Assembly: GCA_017744365.1 (NCBI GenBank)
Contig: JAGIBL010000003.1
Span: 124,001-188,000, forward strand
DNA from: Nocardioidaceae bacterium
GTDB lineage: Bacteria > Actinomycetota > Actinomycetes > Propionibacteriales > Nocardioidaceae
Direction of reading: 5' to 3'
Length of the DNA: 64,000 nt
This document shows positions 53,041-60,882 of the stretch, piece by piece; the first letter of the stretch is position 1, and each line of letters begins with the position of its first letter. The translations under genes and the position numbers were made by a program. The notes under the pieces were generated by a model, which saw only the letters and a program-made list of their open reading frames with translations, was not told the DNA's origin and searched no databases.

Positions 53041-53422
53041 CGGTGACGCCGTCGAGCTGGTGCGTCTCGCCGATCCCGGCGTCCAGGCCGTGCTCGCGGA
53101 GCCAGAGGGCGATCGGCAGGTCGGCTGCCTTGGCGGCGCACTCGGTCCGGGTCCAGCGGCCCCAGAAGTCCTCGGCGCCGTAGCGGGCGGCCAGCGCCGG
53201 CGGGACGGGCTGGTCGGCGAGCTCGGCGTCGATGACGTGGCCGGGGTCGCCGTACCAGCCGACGACGCGGCCGTCGGCGAGGTGCGAGCGGGTGTTCGCT
53301 TCGCTCAACGCTTCATCGCTCGGCCAGAGCACGAGCAAGCTCGGCTCTATCGCTCGCTCAGGGCGCGTGACCGCATCGGGGAGCGCGGGCCCGATCCGCA
53401 GGTGCTCAGATGGAGCCGGCAC
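52967..53422 (-). CDS. Short 4'-phosphopantetheinyl transferase-like protein, possibly degenerate
   Basis: A 151-residue frame. WTRTECAAKA recalls the WxxKEA helix of Sfp-type transferases, although the Lys before Glu is Thr here. The protein is much shorter than Sfp (about 220) and lacks a clear N-terminal half. Residues 18-47 are encoded by a copy of the dispersed CGAGC repeat, and the C-terminal 24 residues run antisense into the NTF2-like gene. The start overlaps the SDR stop by 17 bases, at the end of an acyl carrier protein cassette. It may be an intact minimal ACP-modifying enzyme or a decaying one. Confidence 0.5.
   Translation of the reverse strand: MPAPSEHLRIGPALPDAVTRPERAIEPSLLVLWPSDEALSEANTRSHLADGRVVGWYGDPGHVIDAELADQPVPPALAARYGAEDFWGRWTRTECAAKAADLPIALWLREHGLDAGIGETHQLDGVTVSVARTPCSRSTSGPRPGAARTRR
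53285..53370. repeat. Single copy of the dispersed CGAGCTTGCTCG-type repeat, inside a gene
   Basis: Read on the reverse strand, this segment has GAGCGAGCGATAGAGC, then CGAGCTTGCTCG, then GAGCGATGAAGCGTTGAGCG, the same order of blocks as the 75-bp units at 18128. It lies within the reading frame of the PPTase-like gene. Confidence 0.6.
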
Positions 53423-54152
53423 CGTCGATCACGATGGCCTGGCCGTTGATGTTGGTGTCTTCCAGCAGCAGCATCCGCACCACCGGGACGACCTCCTCCG
53501 GCGTGGTGAGCCGGCCGGACGGGGTCCGTCGCAGGATCGCGTCGAGCTGGGTCTGGCCGAGCACCGCGGACATCTCGGAGGCGAAGAAGCCCGGCGCGAC
53601 CGCGTTCGCGAGCACCCGTCCGGACATCTCCCGGGCGATCGACCGGGTCGCGCCGTCCAGGCCCGCCTTGGTGGCCGAGTACGCGACCAGGCCCGGGTAA
53701 CCGCGCTGGCCACAGATCGAGGTGACGTTGACCAGCCGGCCGCGGCGGCCCTTGCCGAGCAGCCGGCGCAGCCAGAACCGGGTGAGCACCAGCGGCGCGG
53801 TCAGGTTGGTCTCGATGATCTGCTCGATCCGCTCCGGCGCGGTGTGCACATGCAGCGAGTCCTGCCCCACGGCGGCATTGTTGACCAGGCCGTCGATCAC
53901 GCCGAGCTTGGCCTCGACCTCCTTGACGAAGACCTGGGTCCCCGCGGCGTCGGTGATGTCCACCGATCCGAAGCAGGAGGTGTCCGGGTACTGGACGGCC
54001 AGCGCCTCCAGCTCCGGGGTGATGGTCCGCGCGAAGGCAGCCACCTTGACGCCGCGCTCCAGCAGGTCGGTCACCATCGCCAGGCCGAGGCCGCGCGAGG
54101 CCCCGGAGATCAGCACCACGCTCGCGGCGGGAACCGGTTCGAGTTCAGACAT
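53406..54152 (-). CDS. Short-chain dehydrogenase/reductase (FabG type)
   Basis: A 248-residue SDR. The cofactor turn is LISGASRGLGLAMV and the active site is VNVTSICGQRGYPGLVAYSATKAG, with catalytic Ser, Tyr and Lys. GQAIVIDGAGSI is the C-terminal FabG-like end. It probably reduces a 3-oxoacyl group on the carrier protein encoded two genes upstream. The start overlaps the ligase stop by eight bases. Confidence 0.88.
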   Translation of the reverse strand: MSELEPVPAASVVLISGASRGLGLAMVTDLLERGVKVAAFARTITPELEALAVQYPDTSCFGSVDITDAAGTQVFVKEVEAKLGVIDGLVNNAAVGQDSLHVHTAPERIEQIIETNLTAPLVLTRFWLRRLLGKGRRGRLVNVTSICGQRGYPGLVAYSATKAGLDGATRSIAREMSGRVLANAVAPGFFASEMSAVLGQTQLDAILRRTPSGRLTTPEEVVPVVRMLLLEDTNINGQAIVIDGAGSI

Positions 54153-55383
54153 CGCTCTTCAGCGTCTCCTTCGCCGGAATCGCGTCCAGCAGCTTGATCC
54201 TGCGCGGCACGCCGTACTCGGGCAGCCGCTCGGTGCTCCACCGGGTCAGGTCGGCGAGCACGTCGGGGGCGTCGGTCGCGCCCGAGGTGAGCACGACGTC
54301 GGCGACCACCAGGCTGCCGACCAGGGGCGACTTCCGGCCGCGCACGTGCGCCCAGGCCACGTCAGGGTGCGACTGCAGCACCGCCCGTACGACGCCCGCG
54401 GAGACCTTCGCGCCGCCCACGTTGATCTCGTCGGAGCTGATCCGCCCGGTGATGAGCACCCGGCCGTCCTCGACCACCACCGCGTCGCCGGTGCGGACGG
54501 CCCCGTCGAGGCCCTCGCCGTGGTGCGGGGAGGCGATCACCAGCTCGTCGCCGTCCACGTCGATGACCGGCCGGCCTTCGGCCTTGCGGCCCAGCCACTC
54601 CACCGGGAAGCCCGCGCGGCCGTCGTGCACCACGATCGACGCGCCGACCTCGGAGGAGGCGTAGATCCAGGAGATCCGGGCGTCCGGGAAGAAGTTCTTC
54701 AGCTGGTCGAGCACGGCCTGGTCGACCGGCTCGCCGCCAAGGCTGATCTGCTGCAGCGGCACCTGGGCGAGCTTGTCCTTGTGCGCCATCATCGTCTGCC
54801 GCCAGAACGTCGGCGTGCCCGAGGCGGCGGTGACGCCGTGCTCGATCCCGGCCTCCACCCACGAGTCCAGGTCGGCGGGGTCCACGACGACCAGGTCCTG
54901 GCCGGGCGAGCCGAGGCCGAGGGTGACCACCTGCCACCAGGCGTAGGTGCCCGGCGAGTACGGGCACAGCCAGGTGCGCGGGGCCATCTCGCCGGAGACC
55001 GTGGTCAGCGAGGCGAGCGTGTGCCCGATACGCTTCGGGCGGCCGGTCGAGCCCGAGGTGAGCAGCCAGAGCCGGCCGTCCTCGGGCTCCCGGGACACCG
55101 CGGCGGGCTCGACCTCGCCGGAGGGGTCGACGATCGCGAAGCCGGCCTCGCGCAGCTCGGCGCGCAGGTTGGCCTCCATCCGGCCGGCGGCCACCACCAG
55201 GAACTCGGCCCCGGTCTCGGCGTGCGCGCGGACGGCCGGCAGGGCGTCGTACGAGGAGACGACGACGACGGCCGCCGGGGCCGGGATGGTGAAGCCCGGC
55301 AGCTCGGCCCAGGTGGTCGTCTTCCCGGACCGTACGTCGGTGATCCGGTTGCCGAGGTGAGGCCCGGACAGACCCAGCGTCAT
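54145..55383 (-). CDS. AMP-dependent acyl ligase (small ANL family)
   Basis: A 412-residue adenylate-forming enzyme, shorter than the usual 500-550. The P-loop is LWLLTSGSTGRPKRI, then SWIYASSEVGASIVV and the hinge ISSDEINVGGAKVS; the terminal Lys of motif A10 may be that of AKETLKSDV. The N-terminal domain is reduced, as in ligases that load a free-standing carrier protein. The ACP gene overlaps its start by four bases, so it is the likely acceptor. The acid substrate is unknown. Confidence 0.85.
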   Translation of the reverse strand: MTLGLSGPHLGNRITDVRSGKTTTWAELPGFTIPAPAAVVVVSSYDALPAVRAHAETGAEFLVVAAGRMEANLRAELREAGFAIVDPSGEVEPAAVSREPEDGRLWLLTSGSTGRPKRIGHTLASLTTVSGEMAPRTWLCPYSPGTYAWWQVVTLGLGSPGQDLVVVDPADLDSWVEAGIEHGVTAASGTPTFWRQTMMAHKDKLAQVPLQQISLGGEPVDQAVLDQLKNFFPDARISWIYASSEVGASIVVHDGRAGFPVEWLGRKAEGRPVIDVDGDELVIASPHHGEGLDGAVRTGDAVVVEDGRVLITGRISSDEINVGGAKVSAGVVRAVLQSHPDVAWAHVRGRKSPLVGSLVVADVVLTSGATDAPDVLADLTRWSTERLPEYGVPRRIKLLDAIPAKETLKSDV

Positions 55384-55631
55384 GCCGCCTGGATCTCGGT
55401 CAGCAGGTCCAGCACGTCGCCGACGGTGTTGATCTGGCGCAGCCCGGCGGCGTCGAAGTTCAGTTCGTCGTCGAGCTCGTCCTCGACCCGGAGCGCGAGC
55501 TCACTGAAGTCGAGGGAACGGAACCCGATGTCGCTCAGCAGGGCGTCGTCACCCTCGGGCAGGGTCTTGCCCTGCTGGGCGAGAACCTCGCCCATGAGGG
55601 CACGCAACTGCTCGCGGGACACAGCACTCAT
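55380..55631 (-). CDS. Acyl carrier protein
   Basis: An 83-residue acidic helical protein. The phosphopantetheine Ser is S39 in DIGFRSLDFSELALR, where the usual Asp before Ser is Arg. It is followed by an overlapping ligase gene, an SDR and a PPTase-like gene, making a compact cassette for handling one acyl group. ATG 55631 is seven bases after TAGTCT, so the mRNA is probably leaderless. The divergent pseH-like gene starts only 23 bases away. Confidence 0.9.
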   Translation of the reverse strand: MSAVSREQLRALMGEVLAQQGKTLPEGDDALLSDIGFRSLDFSELALRVEDELDDELNFDAAGLRQINTVGDVLDLLTEIQAA

Positions 55632-55638
55632 GGCCCGC

Positions 55639-55648
55639 AGACTACCGT
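55639..55648. promoter_or_regulatory. Interlocked divergent leaderless promoters
   Basis: The forward -10, TACCGT (55643-55648), lies six bases before GTG 55655. The reverse -10, TAGTCT (55639-55644 on the plus strand), lies seven bases before ATG 55631. The two boxes share bases 55643-55644. One polymerase at a time can therefore occupy this site, linking expression of the ACP cassette and the pseudaminic acid genes. Confidence 0.6.
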
Positions 55649-55654
55649 TGTCCC

Positions 55655-56176
55655 GTGCTGCGACCTGCCTCGGATACCGACCTCGCCTCTCTGCGTTCCT
55701 GGCGCAACCAGGAGGCGAACCGCGCCGTCAGCACGAACCAGCAGGAGATCACCGCCGAGGAGCACGCCCGCTGGTGGGCAGCGGTCAAGGACGATCCCAG
55801 CCGGCAGGTGCTCGTCTTCGAGCAGGACGGGCGCGGGCTCGGCGTGGTCACGTTCTTCGACATCGACCTCGACGAGAAGAGCGCCGGCTGGGGCTTCTAC
55901 CTCGACCACGAGACCACCACCGCCGAGGGCATCGCGATGATGGCCTGGATCCAGGTGATGAAGGACGCGACGGCGTACGCCTTCGACACCCTCGGCGTCG
56001 ACCTGCTCACCGGCGAGGTGAACGAGGACAACGAGGCCGTGCGGACGATGAACCGGCGGTTCCGGTTCACCGAGGGTGAGCCGCGCACACTGGAGGACGG
56101 CCGCGTCTTCTACCCGATCAGCCTGCGGCGCGAGGACCGCCGCCCGACCCGGAAGACCACAGGGAGCAAGCAGTGA
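55655..56176 (+). CDS. pseH: GNAT N-acyltransferase, PseH-like
   Basis: A 173-residue GNAT protein starting LRPASDTDLASLRSWRNQEA, with EEHARWWAAV and GRGLGVVTFFDID, the pattern of PseH-type sugar N-acetyltransferases. PseH acetylates UDP-4-amino-4,6-dideoxy-AltNAc. It overlaps pseI by four bases, supporting that step. With an ACP cassette next door, an acyl group other than acetyl is possible. The start is set by the leaderless promoter. Confidence 0.8.
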   Translation: MLRPASDTDLASLRSWRNQEANRAVSTNQQEITAEEHARWWAAVKDDPSRQVLVFEQDGRGLGVVTFFDIDLDEKSAGWGFYLDHETTTAEGIAMMAWIQVMKDATAYAFDTLGVDLLTGEVNEDNEAVRTMNRRFRFTEGEPRTLEDGRVFYPISLRREDRRPTRKTTGSKQ

Positions 56177-57243
56177 GCGCAATCCGCACCATCACCGTGG
56201 CCGGCCCGAACGGCCCGGTGAGCATCGGCCCGGAGCACGAGCCGTTCGTGATCGCGGAGATGTCCGGCAACCACAACGGCGACCTGGAGCGGGCGCTGGA
56301 CATCGTCCGCGCCGCCGCCGAAGCCGGGGCCAGCGCGGTGAAGATCCAGACCTACACCGCGGACACGATCACGCTGGACGTGGACTCACCGATGTTCCGG
56401 CTCTCGGCCGACCACCCGCTGTGGCCGAACCGCCGGCTCTACGACCTCTACACCGAGGCGCACACGCCGTGGGACTGGCACGAGCCGATCTTCGCCCTGG
56501 CAGGAGAGCTGGGCCTGATCGGGTTCAGCGCTCCGTTCGACCCGACCGCGGTGGAGTTCCTGGTCAAGCTCGGGGTGCCGCTGATGAAGCAGGCCTCCAG
56601 CGAGATCACCGACCTGCCGCTGCTGCGCGAGATCGCCGGGACCGGGCTACCCACGATCGTCTCCACCGGCACCGCCACCCTCGGCGAGATCGACGCCGCC
56701 GTGCGTGCGGCCCGCGAGACCGGCAACGAGGACGTGATCGTGCTCTCCTGCACCGCGTCGTACCCGGCGCCGCCGGAGGCCTCGAACCTGCGCGGCATCC
56801 CGGTGCTGCGCGACGGCCTGGACGCGCAGATCGGCCTCTCCGACCACACGCTCGGCATCGGCGCCTCGGTGGCGGCGATCGCGCTCGGCGCCACCGTGAT
56901 CGAGAAGCACCTGACCCTGGACCGCGCCGACGGCGGCGTGGATGCGGACTTCTCGCTGGACCCGGGCGAGTTCGCCTCCCTGGTCACGGAGTCGAGGATC
57001 GCCTGGCAGGCGCTCGGCGAGGCCCGGGTCGGACCGAAGCAGATCGAGGCGGAGGGACTGCGCTTCCGGCGCTCGCTGTTCGTCACCCGGGACGTGAAGG
57101 CCGGCGAGAAGGTCTCGGCCGACAACGTCCGCTCGGTGCGCCCCGCCGACGGGCTGCCCCCGGACGCCTTCCGCGAGATCGAGGGCCTGGTGTTCCGTCA
57201 GGACGTCCCGATGGGCACCCCGATGTCGTACGAGCTCCTGTGA
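56173..57243 (+). CDS. pseI: Pseudaminic acid synthase
   Basis: A 356-residue NeuB-family enzyme. The TIM barrel has FVIAEMSGNHNGDLERALDI, VKIQTYTADTITLD, MKQASSEITDLPLLREI and IEKHLTLDRADGGVDADFSL. A C-terminal SAF antifreeze-like domain follows (RSLFVTRDVKAGEKVSADNV). It condenses 6-deoxy-AltdiNAc with phosphoenolpyruvate to give pseudaminic acid. The SGNHNG motif suits PseI better than NeuB. It works with the pseH-like gene and the partial pseG at 63295; pseB, C and F are not in view. Confidence 0.92.
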   Translation: MSAIRTITVAGPNGPVSIGPEHEPFVIAEMSGNHNGDLERALDIVRAAAEAGASAVKIQTYTADTITLDVDSPMFRLSADHPLWPNRRLYDLYTEAHTPWDWHEPIFALAGELGLIGFSAPFDPTAVEFLVKLGVPLMKQASSEITDLPLLREIAGTGLPTIVSTGTATLGEIDAAVRAARETGNEDVIVLSCTASYPAPPEASNLRGIPVLRDGLDAQIGLSDHTLGIGASVAAIALGATVIEKHLTLDRADGGVDADFSLDPGEFASLVTESRIAWQALGEARVGPKQIEAEGLRFRRSLFVTRDVKAGEKVSADNVRSVRPADGLPPDAFREIEGLVFRQDVPMGTPMSYELL

Positions 57244-57250
57244 CCACTCG

Positions 57251-58489
57251 CTAGAGCGACCTGCGAACCGGGCCTTCCACCGTCTCGGCCGCCGGGGCGA
57301 CCGGCAGCTCTGACGACGACCGGCCGCGGATCACCCGGCGGGCCAGCGAGCGAGCGGCGCCCCGGCCGCTGCGCGCGTGCCGGAGCTGGTCCTCGAGCTC
57401 CTTGACCCGGTCCTTGAGCTCGTTGCGCTCGTCGAGCTCCCCATCGCGGTTCTCCAGAACGTCGGCCAGCGCGCGGACCGCGACCTCGAGCAGCTCGCTG
57501 TCGCCGATCTCGACCTGCGCGGTCTCGTACCCGTCCGGGCGCGGACGAAGCTCGTCCAGGTCGCCGACGACGTCGAAGCCGCGCTCCTCGATGTAGCGGA
57601 TCCACTCTTCGCACAGGGCCTCGACCTCCGCGCGGCGCCCGACCGGCAACCGCGCGGGTCGGCCGGCCTGCGGCCGCAGGATCCGGCCGGCCAGGTAGAC
57701 CTGCGCCAGCTGCCAGTACCGCGAGCGCAGATCCGGGAAGCGGTCGCCGAGCGCGACGTTCACCCGACGTAGCAGCTCGGCCTGCGGCTGGCCCAGCGAG
57801 ATGTTCGAGGTGGCGTCGGCGTCGTGCAGCGTCGCCGGGTCGAGGCCGACGACCGAGCAGAACCGGGACAGCAGCAGCCGGCGCTCGGCGCCACTCGGCG
57901 GGCAGGTGATGACGTGGATGTGCTCGGGCGGGATCACCTTCGACCAGCGGGCGAGAACGTCCTCGACGTCCTGGTTCCACCAGAAGTCCGAGGCCAGCGC
58001 TGTCCGGGCGAAGACCGCGTCGAGGAACTCTTCGTAGGTGTAGGTCTCCCGTCCCTGCATCCGCTGCTGCCAGGCCGAGGGGATCTGTTTGGCCGGATCC
58101 CGCACGGTGAGCACCAGGTGCGGCTCGAAGCCGGCAAAGGCATCGACCAGCTCACGGGCGTGCTCGGGCCTGGCGGGCGCCAGCGACTCGTGGGAGAAGA
58201 TCACCGTCGAGGCCGTGGTGTTCTCCAGGCCGCGCTGCAACCGCTCCATGCAGGCGCGCACCCAGTCGTTGTCGAACTCCTTGAACATGTTGCGCACCTT
58301 GAGCACGACCCGGAGGTGGTCGCGCCGGCGGACCGGCTGCATCGAGACGTCTTGAGCGAGCAGCTCCACCTTCGAGTTCCACAGCACGCTCTGCAGGTAC
58401 GACGTACCGGTCTTGGGCAGCCCGGCGTGGATGAAGACACGTCGTACCGGCGCCGCCGACGGGGAGTCCCCAGCGCCGAACTGAGCCAT
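57251..58489 (-). CDS. PAPS-dependent sulfotransferase with C-terminal coiled coil
   Basis: A 412-residue protein. The 5'-phosphosulfate loop is FIHAGLPKTGTSYLQ near residue 25 and the 3'-phosphate region is HLVLTVRDPAKQIPSAW. A charged coiled coil (ENRDGELDERNELKDRVKEL) near residue 360 may mediate assembly, as in glycan-modifying proteins. ATG 58489 is chosen because TACGAT lies seven bases upstream; in-frame ATGs at 58498 and 58528 are less likely. It is convergent with pseI and probably sulfates a surface sugar. Confidence 0.85.
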   Translation of the reverse strand: MAQFGAGDSPSAAPVRRVFIHAGLPKTGTSYLQSVLWNSKVELLAQDVSMQPVRRRDHLRVVLKVRNMFKEFDNDWVRACMERLQRGLENTTASTVIFSHESLAPARPEHARELVDAFAGFEPHLVLTVRDPAKQIPSAWQQRMQGRETYTYEEFLDAVFARTALASDFWWNQDVEDVLARWSKVIPPEHIHVITCPPSGAERRLLLSRFCSVVGLDPATLHDADATSNISLGQPQAELLRRVNVALGDRFPDLRSRYWQLAQVYLAGRILRPQAGRPARLPVGRRAEVEALCEEWIRYIEERGFDVVGDLDELRPRPDGYETAQVEIGDSELLEVAVRALADVLENRDGELDERNELKDRVKELEDQLRHARSGRGAARSLARRVIRGRSSSELPVAPAAETVEGPVRRSL

Positions 58490-58496
58490 GCCGAGC

Positions 58497-58538
58497 ATCG
58501 TAGTGCCCGGGCCTTCGCCCTCGGCCAACGCCTAGACT
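58497..58538. promoter_or_regulatory. Back-to-back leaderless promoters
   Basis: TACGAT on the reverse strand (58497-58502) serves the sulfotransferase at 58489, and TAGACT (58533-58538) serves the glycosyltransferase GTG at 58546; each lies seven bases before its start. The intergenic region is only 56 bp. Confidence 0.55.
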
Positions 58539-58545
58539 CGCGGCC

Positions 58546-60879
58546 GTGAAGCTCACCGCGGTGGTCCCGTTCTACAACGTCGAGGCCTACCTGCACGACT
58601 GCCTGGCCTCCATCGCGGGCCAGACCATGCGGGACTTCGAGGTGATCCTCGTCGACGACGGGTCGCCGGACGGAAGCCGCGAGATCGCCGAGGCGTTCGC
58701 TGCCGAGGACAAGCGCTTCCGGGTCGTCGAGCAGCAGAACCAGGGACTCGGACCGGCCCGCAACACCGGGATGCGCGACGCCGCCGGCGACTACATCACC
58801 TTCATCGACTCCGACGACATCATCCCGCGCGAGGCCTGGGCACGGATGGTCAGGCGGCTGGACCGCAGCGGGTCGGACTTCGCCGCCGGCGACGCCCGCC
58901 GCTTCAACATCCACGGCGTCCGCGAGTCCTGGGTGCACCGGGTCCCGTTCGCAGCCGACCACACCCGCACGCACATCAGCCGGTTCCCCGAGCTGGCCCA
59001 CGACCGGATGGTCTGGAACAAGGTCTACCGGCGCTCTTTCTGGGAGGAGCACGGCTTTCGGTTCCCGGCGATGCTCTACGAGGACTACCCGGTCACCTTC
59101 CGGGCTCACGTGGAGGCCAGGTCGGTCGAGGTCGTCAGCCAACCGATCTACCTGTGGCGTGAGCGCGACGGCGGCGAGAAGTCGATCACGCAGCGGGTCT
59201 TCGAGGTCGGCAACATCGCCGACCGGGTCACCTCGGCGCTGATGGTGCTCGAGCTGTGCAACGACCGCGCGCGGGTCGGGCCTGACGTACGGCGCAACGT
59301 GCACCAGCACTTCCTGCGCACCGACGTCGGCGCGGTTGCCCGGGCGATCGCACTCAGCGCCGGGACCGAGGCGGAAGGGGTGCAGGTCGCCGCCGGCCAG
59401 AAGCTCGTCGGCGCCCTCGACAGCGCGGTGATCGACCGGGCCGGTCGCTACCAGCGGCTCCAGGCCGACCTGATCCGCCTCGGCGCCGCCGAGGAGCTCA
59501 GCTACCTGTTCGAAGTGCTCGACGAGGTGGCGCCACCACTGGCCAGCCGGCGGCACGGTCCGCTGCGGACGATGTGGTCGAACCAGGACGGGCCGGCCGC
59601 CGAGAGGTTCAACGCACTGCCAGCGTCGGTCCGCCGGGTGACCGAGAGCGGCGTCGGACTCACCGGCAAGGTCGAGGACGCGCGCTGGCACGACGACGTG
59701 CTGCACCTACGGGTCTCCGCCAAGATCGGCTTCGCCGGGACGCCGACGAAACCGCGGCTGCGCGCGACGCTGGTGCCCCGCCGCGAGGGCGACAAGCTCC
59801 CGGTCACCGTCGCCGGCGACCTCGAGGTGCACGGCGACAGCGTGCTTGCGACGTTGACCGTGCCGGCCCGCGACTTGCTCGCTCCCGCGCGGGAGAACGG
59901 CTGGGTCGTGCACCTGGACCTCGACACCGGCTCGGTGCACCGCTCCGGCAAGGTCACCGGGATCGCTCCGGGCACTGCCACCCTGGCCGAGGGCTGGGTG
60001 GCGCCGGACGGTCGCTGGGTCGTGCCCGGGCGGCACCTGCGCGAGTACGCGATCCGCGTGCTCGCTCCGACCGCCCAGGTGGACGGCCTCGCTCCGGGCT
60101 TCGGTCCCGAGTTCCGGCTCTCCGGTCACTGCGCCGAGCCATTGCCGGTCGCGGACACCCAGCTCGAGGTCGGTACTGGCGAGCGGACCCACCTGTTCCC
60201 GGTCGCGGTGGATCCTTCCGATCCGCGCCGCTGGAACGCGCACGTGCAGCTGGCCGCGCTGGCCGACCGCCGACACGTCGACCCCTTCGTCCCCGAGACG
60301 ACGGAGCTGCCGGTCCAGCTGCTCACCCCGGCGCGGAGCTACGACCTGTTCATCGCGCCCGGGGTGGACACCGGCCGGTTCGCGTACGGCGGCCGTGAGG
60401 TCCAGGTCGTGGGCGGCCGGTTCTTCCGGATGCGCATCGACGAGCTCGACCCGCAGTTCACCGTCGAGTCCACGGGAGTGAACGGCACCGTCCTCAGCCT
60501 CGCCGGCCGCTGGCTCGGCGAGCGGGCGCCGGTGGAGCAGGTGGTGCTCCGCTGGCACCACGACCCGGACCGGCCGGAGGAGATCACCGTCGATCTCGAC
60601 AAGAACGCCGAGGACTTCCGCTTCGATCTCGACCTCTCCCTGCTGACCGAGCGGATGGCCGCCGTGCTCGGCGAGGACCGCGCCTCGCTCGAGGCCCGGA
60701 CCCATGCCGGCGAGTGGCTGATGTCGTTCCGGGTGGACGCACGGGACGTGACCGCGCACCTCTCGCCGACCGCCGTACGACGACTGCCCGGCCCGGTGCG
60801 CACGCCCGGTGGCACGGTCGAGCTGAGCACCCACCGCCAGCTGGCCGCCCGGCTCGCCGTCAGCGACCTCAGCGTCTGA
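58546..60879 (+). CDS. Family 2 glycosyltransferase with large C-terminal domain
   Basis: A 777-residue protein. Residues 1-230 form a GT-A domain: LTAVVPFYNVEAYLHDCLAS, VILVDDGSPDGS and the DxD-type FIDSDDIIP. The remaining 540 residues are beta-rich, without a recognised motif, and resemble C-terminal parts of teichoic acid or capsule glycosyltransferases. No membrane helix is seen. It probably transfers a sugar onto the glycan built by this locus. The 3' end lies four bases from the convergent methyltransferase-like gene. Confidence 0.85.
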   Translation: MKLTAVVPFYNVEAYLHDCLASIAGQTMRDFEVILVDDGSPDGSREIAEAFAAEDKRFRVVEQQNQGLGPARNTGMRDAAGDYITFIDSDDIIPREAWARMVRRLDRSGSDFAAGDARRFNIHGVRESWVHRVPFAADHTRTHISRFPELAHDRMVWNKVYRRSFWEEHGFRFPAMLYEDYPVTFRAHVEARSVEVVSQPIYLWRERDGGEKSITQRVFEVGNIADRVTSALMVLELCNDRARVGPDVRRNVHQHFLRTDVGAVARAIALSAGTEAEGVQVAAGQKLVGALDSAVIDRAGRYQRLQADLIRLGAAEELSYLFEVLDEVAPPLASRRHGPLRTMWSNQDGPAAERFNALPASVRRVTESGVGLTGKVEDARWHDDVLHLRVSAKIGFAGTPTKPRLRATLVPRREGDKLPVTVAGDLEVHGDSVLATLTVPARDLLAPARENGWVVHLDLDTGSVHRSGKVTGIAPGTATLAEGWVAPDGRWVVPGRHLREYAIRVLAPTAQVDGLAPGFGPEFRLSGHCAEPLPVADTQLEVGTGERTHLFPVAVDPSDPRRWNAHVQLAALADRRHVDPFVPETTELPVQLLTPARSYDLFIAPGVDTGRFAYGGREVQVVGGRFFRMRIDELDPQFTVESTGVNGTVLSLAGRWLGERAPVEQVVLRWHHDPDRPEEITVDLDKNAEDFRFDLDLSLLTERMAAVLGEDRASLEARTHAGEWLMSFRVDARDVTAHLSPTAVRRLPGPVRTPGGTVELSTHRQLAARLAVSDLSV

Positions 60880-60882
60880 GGC

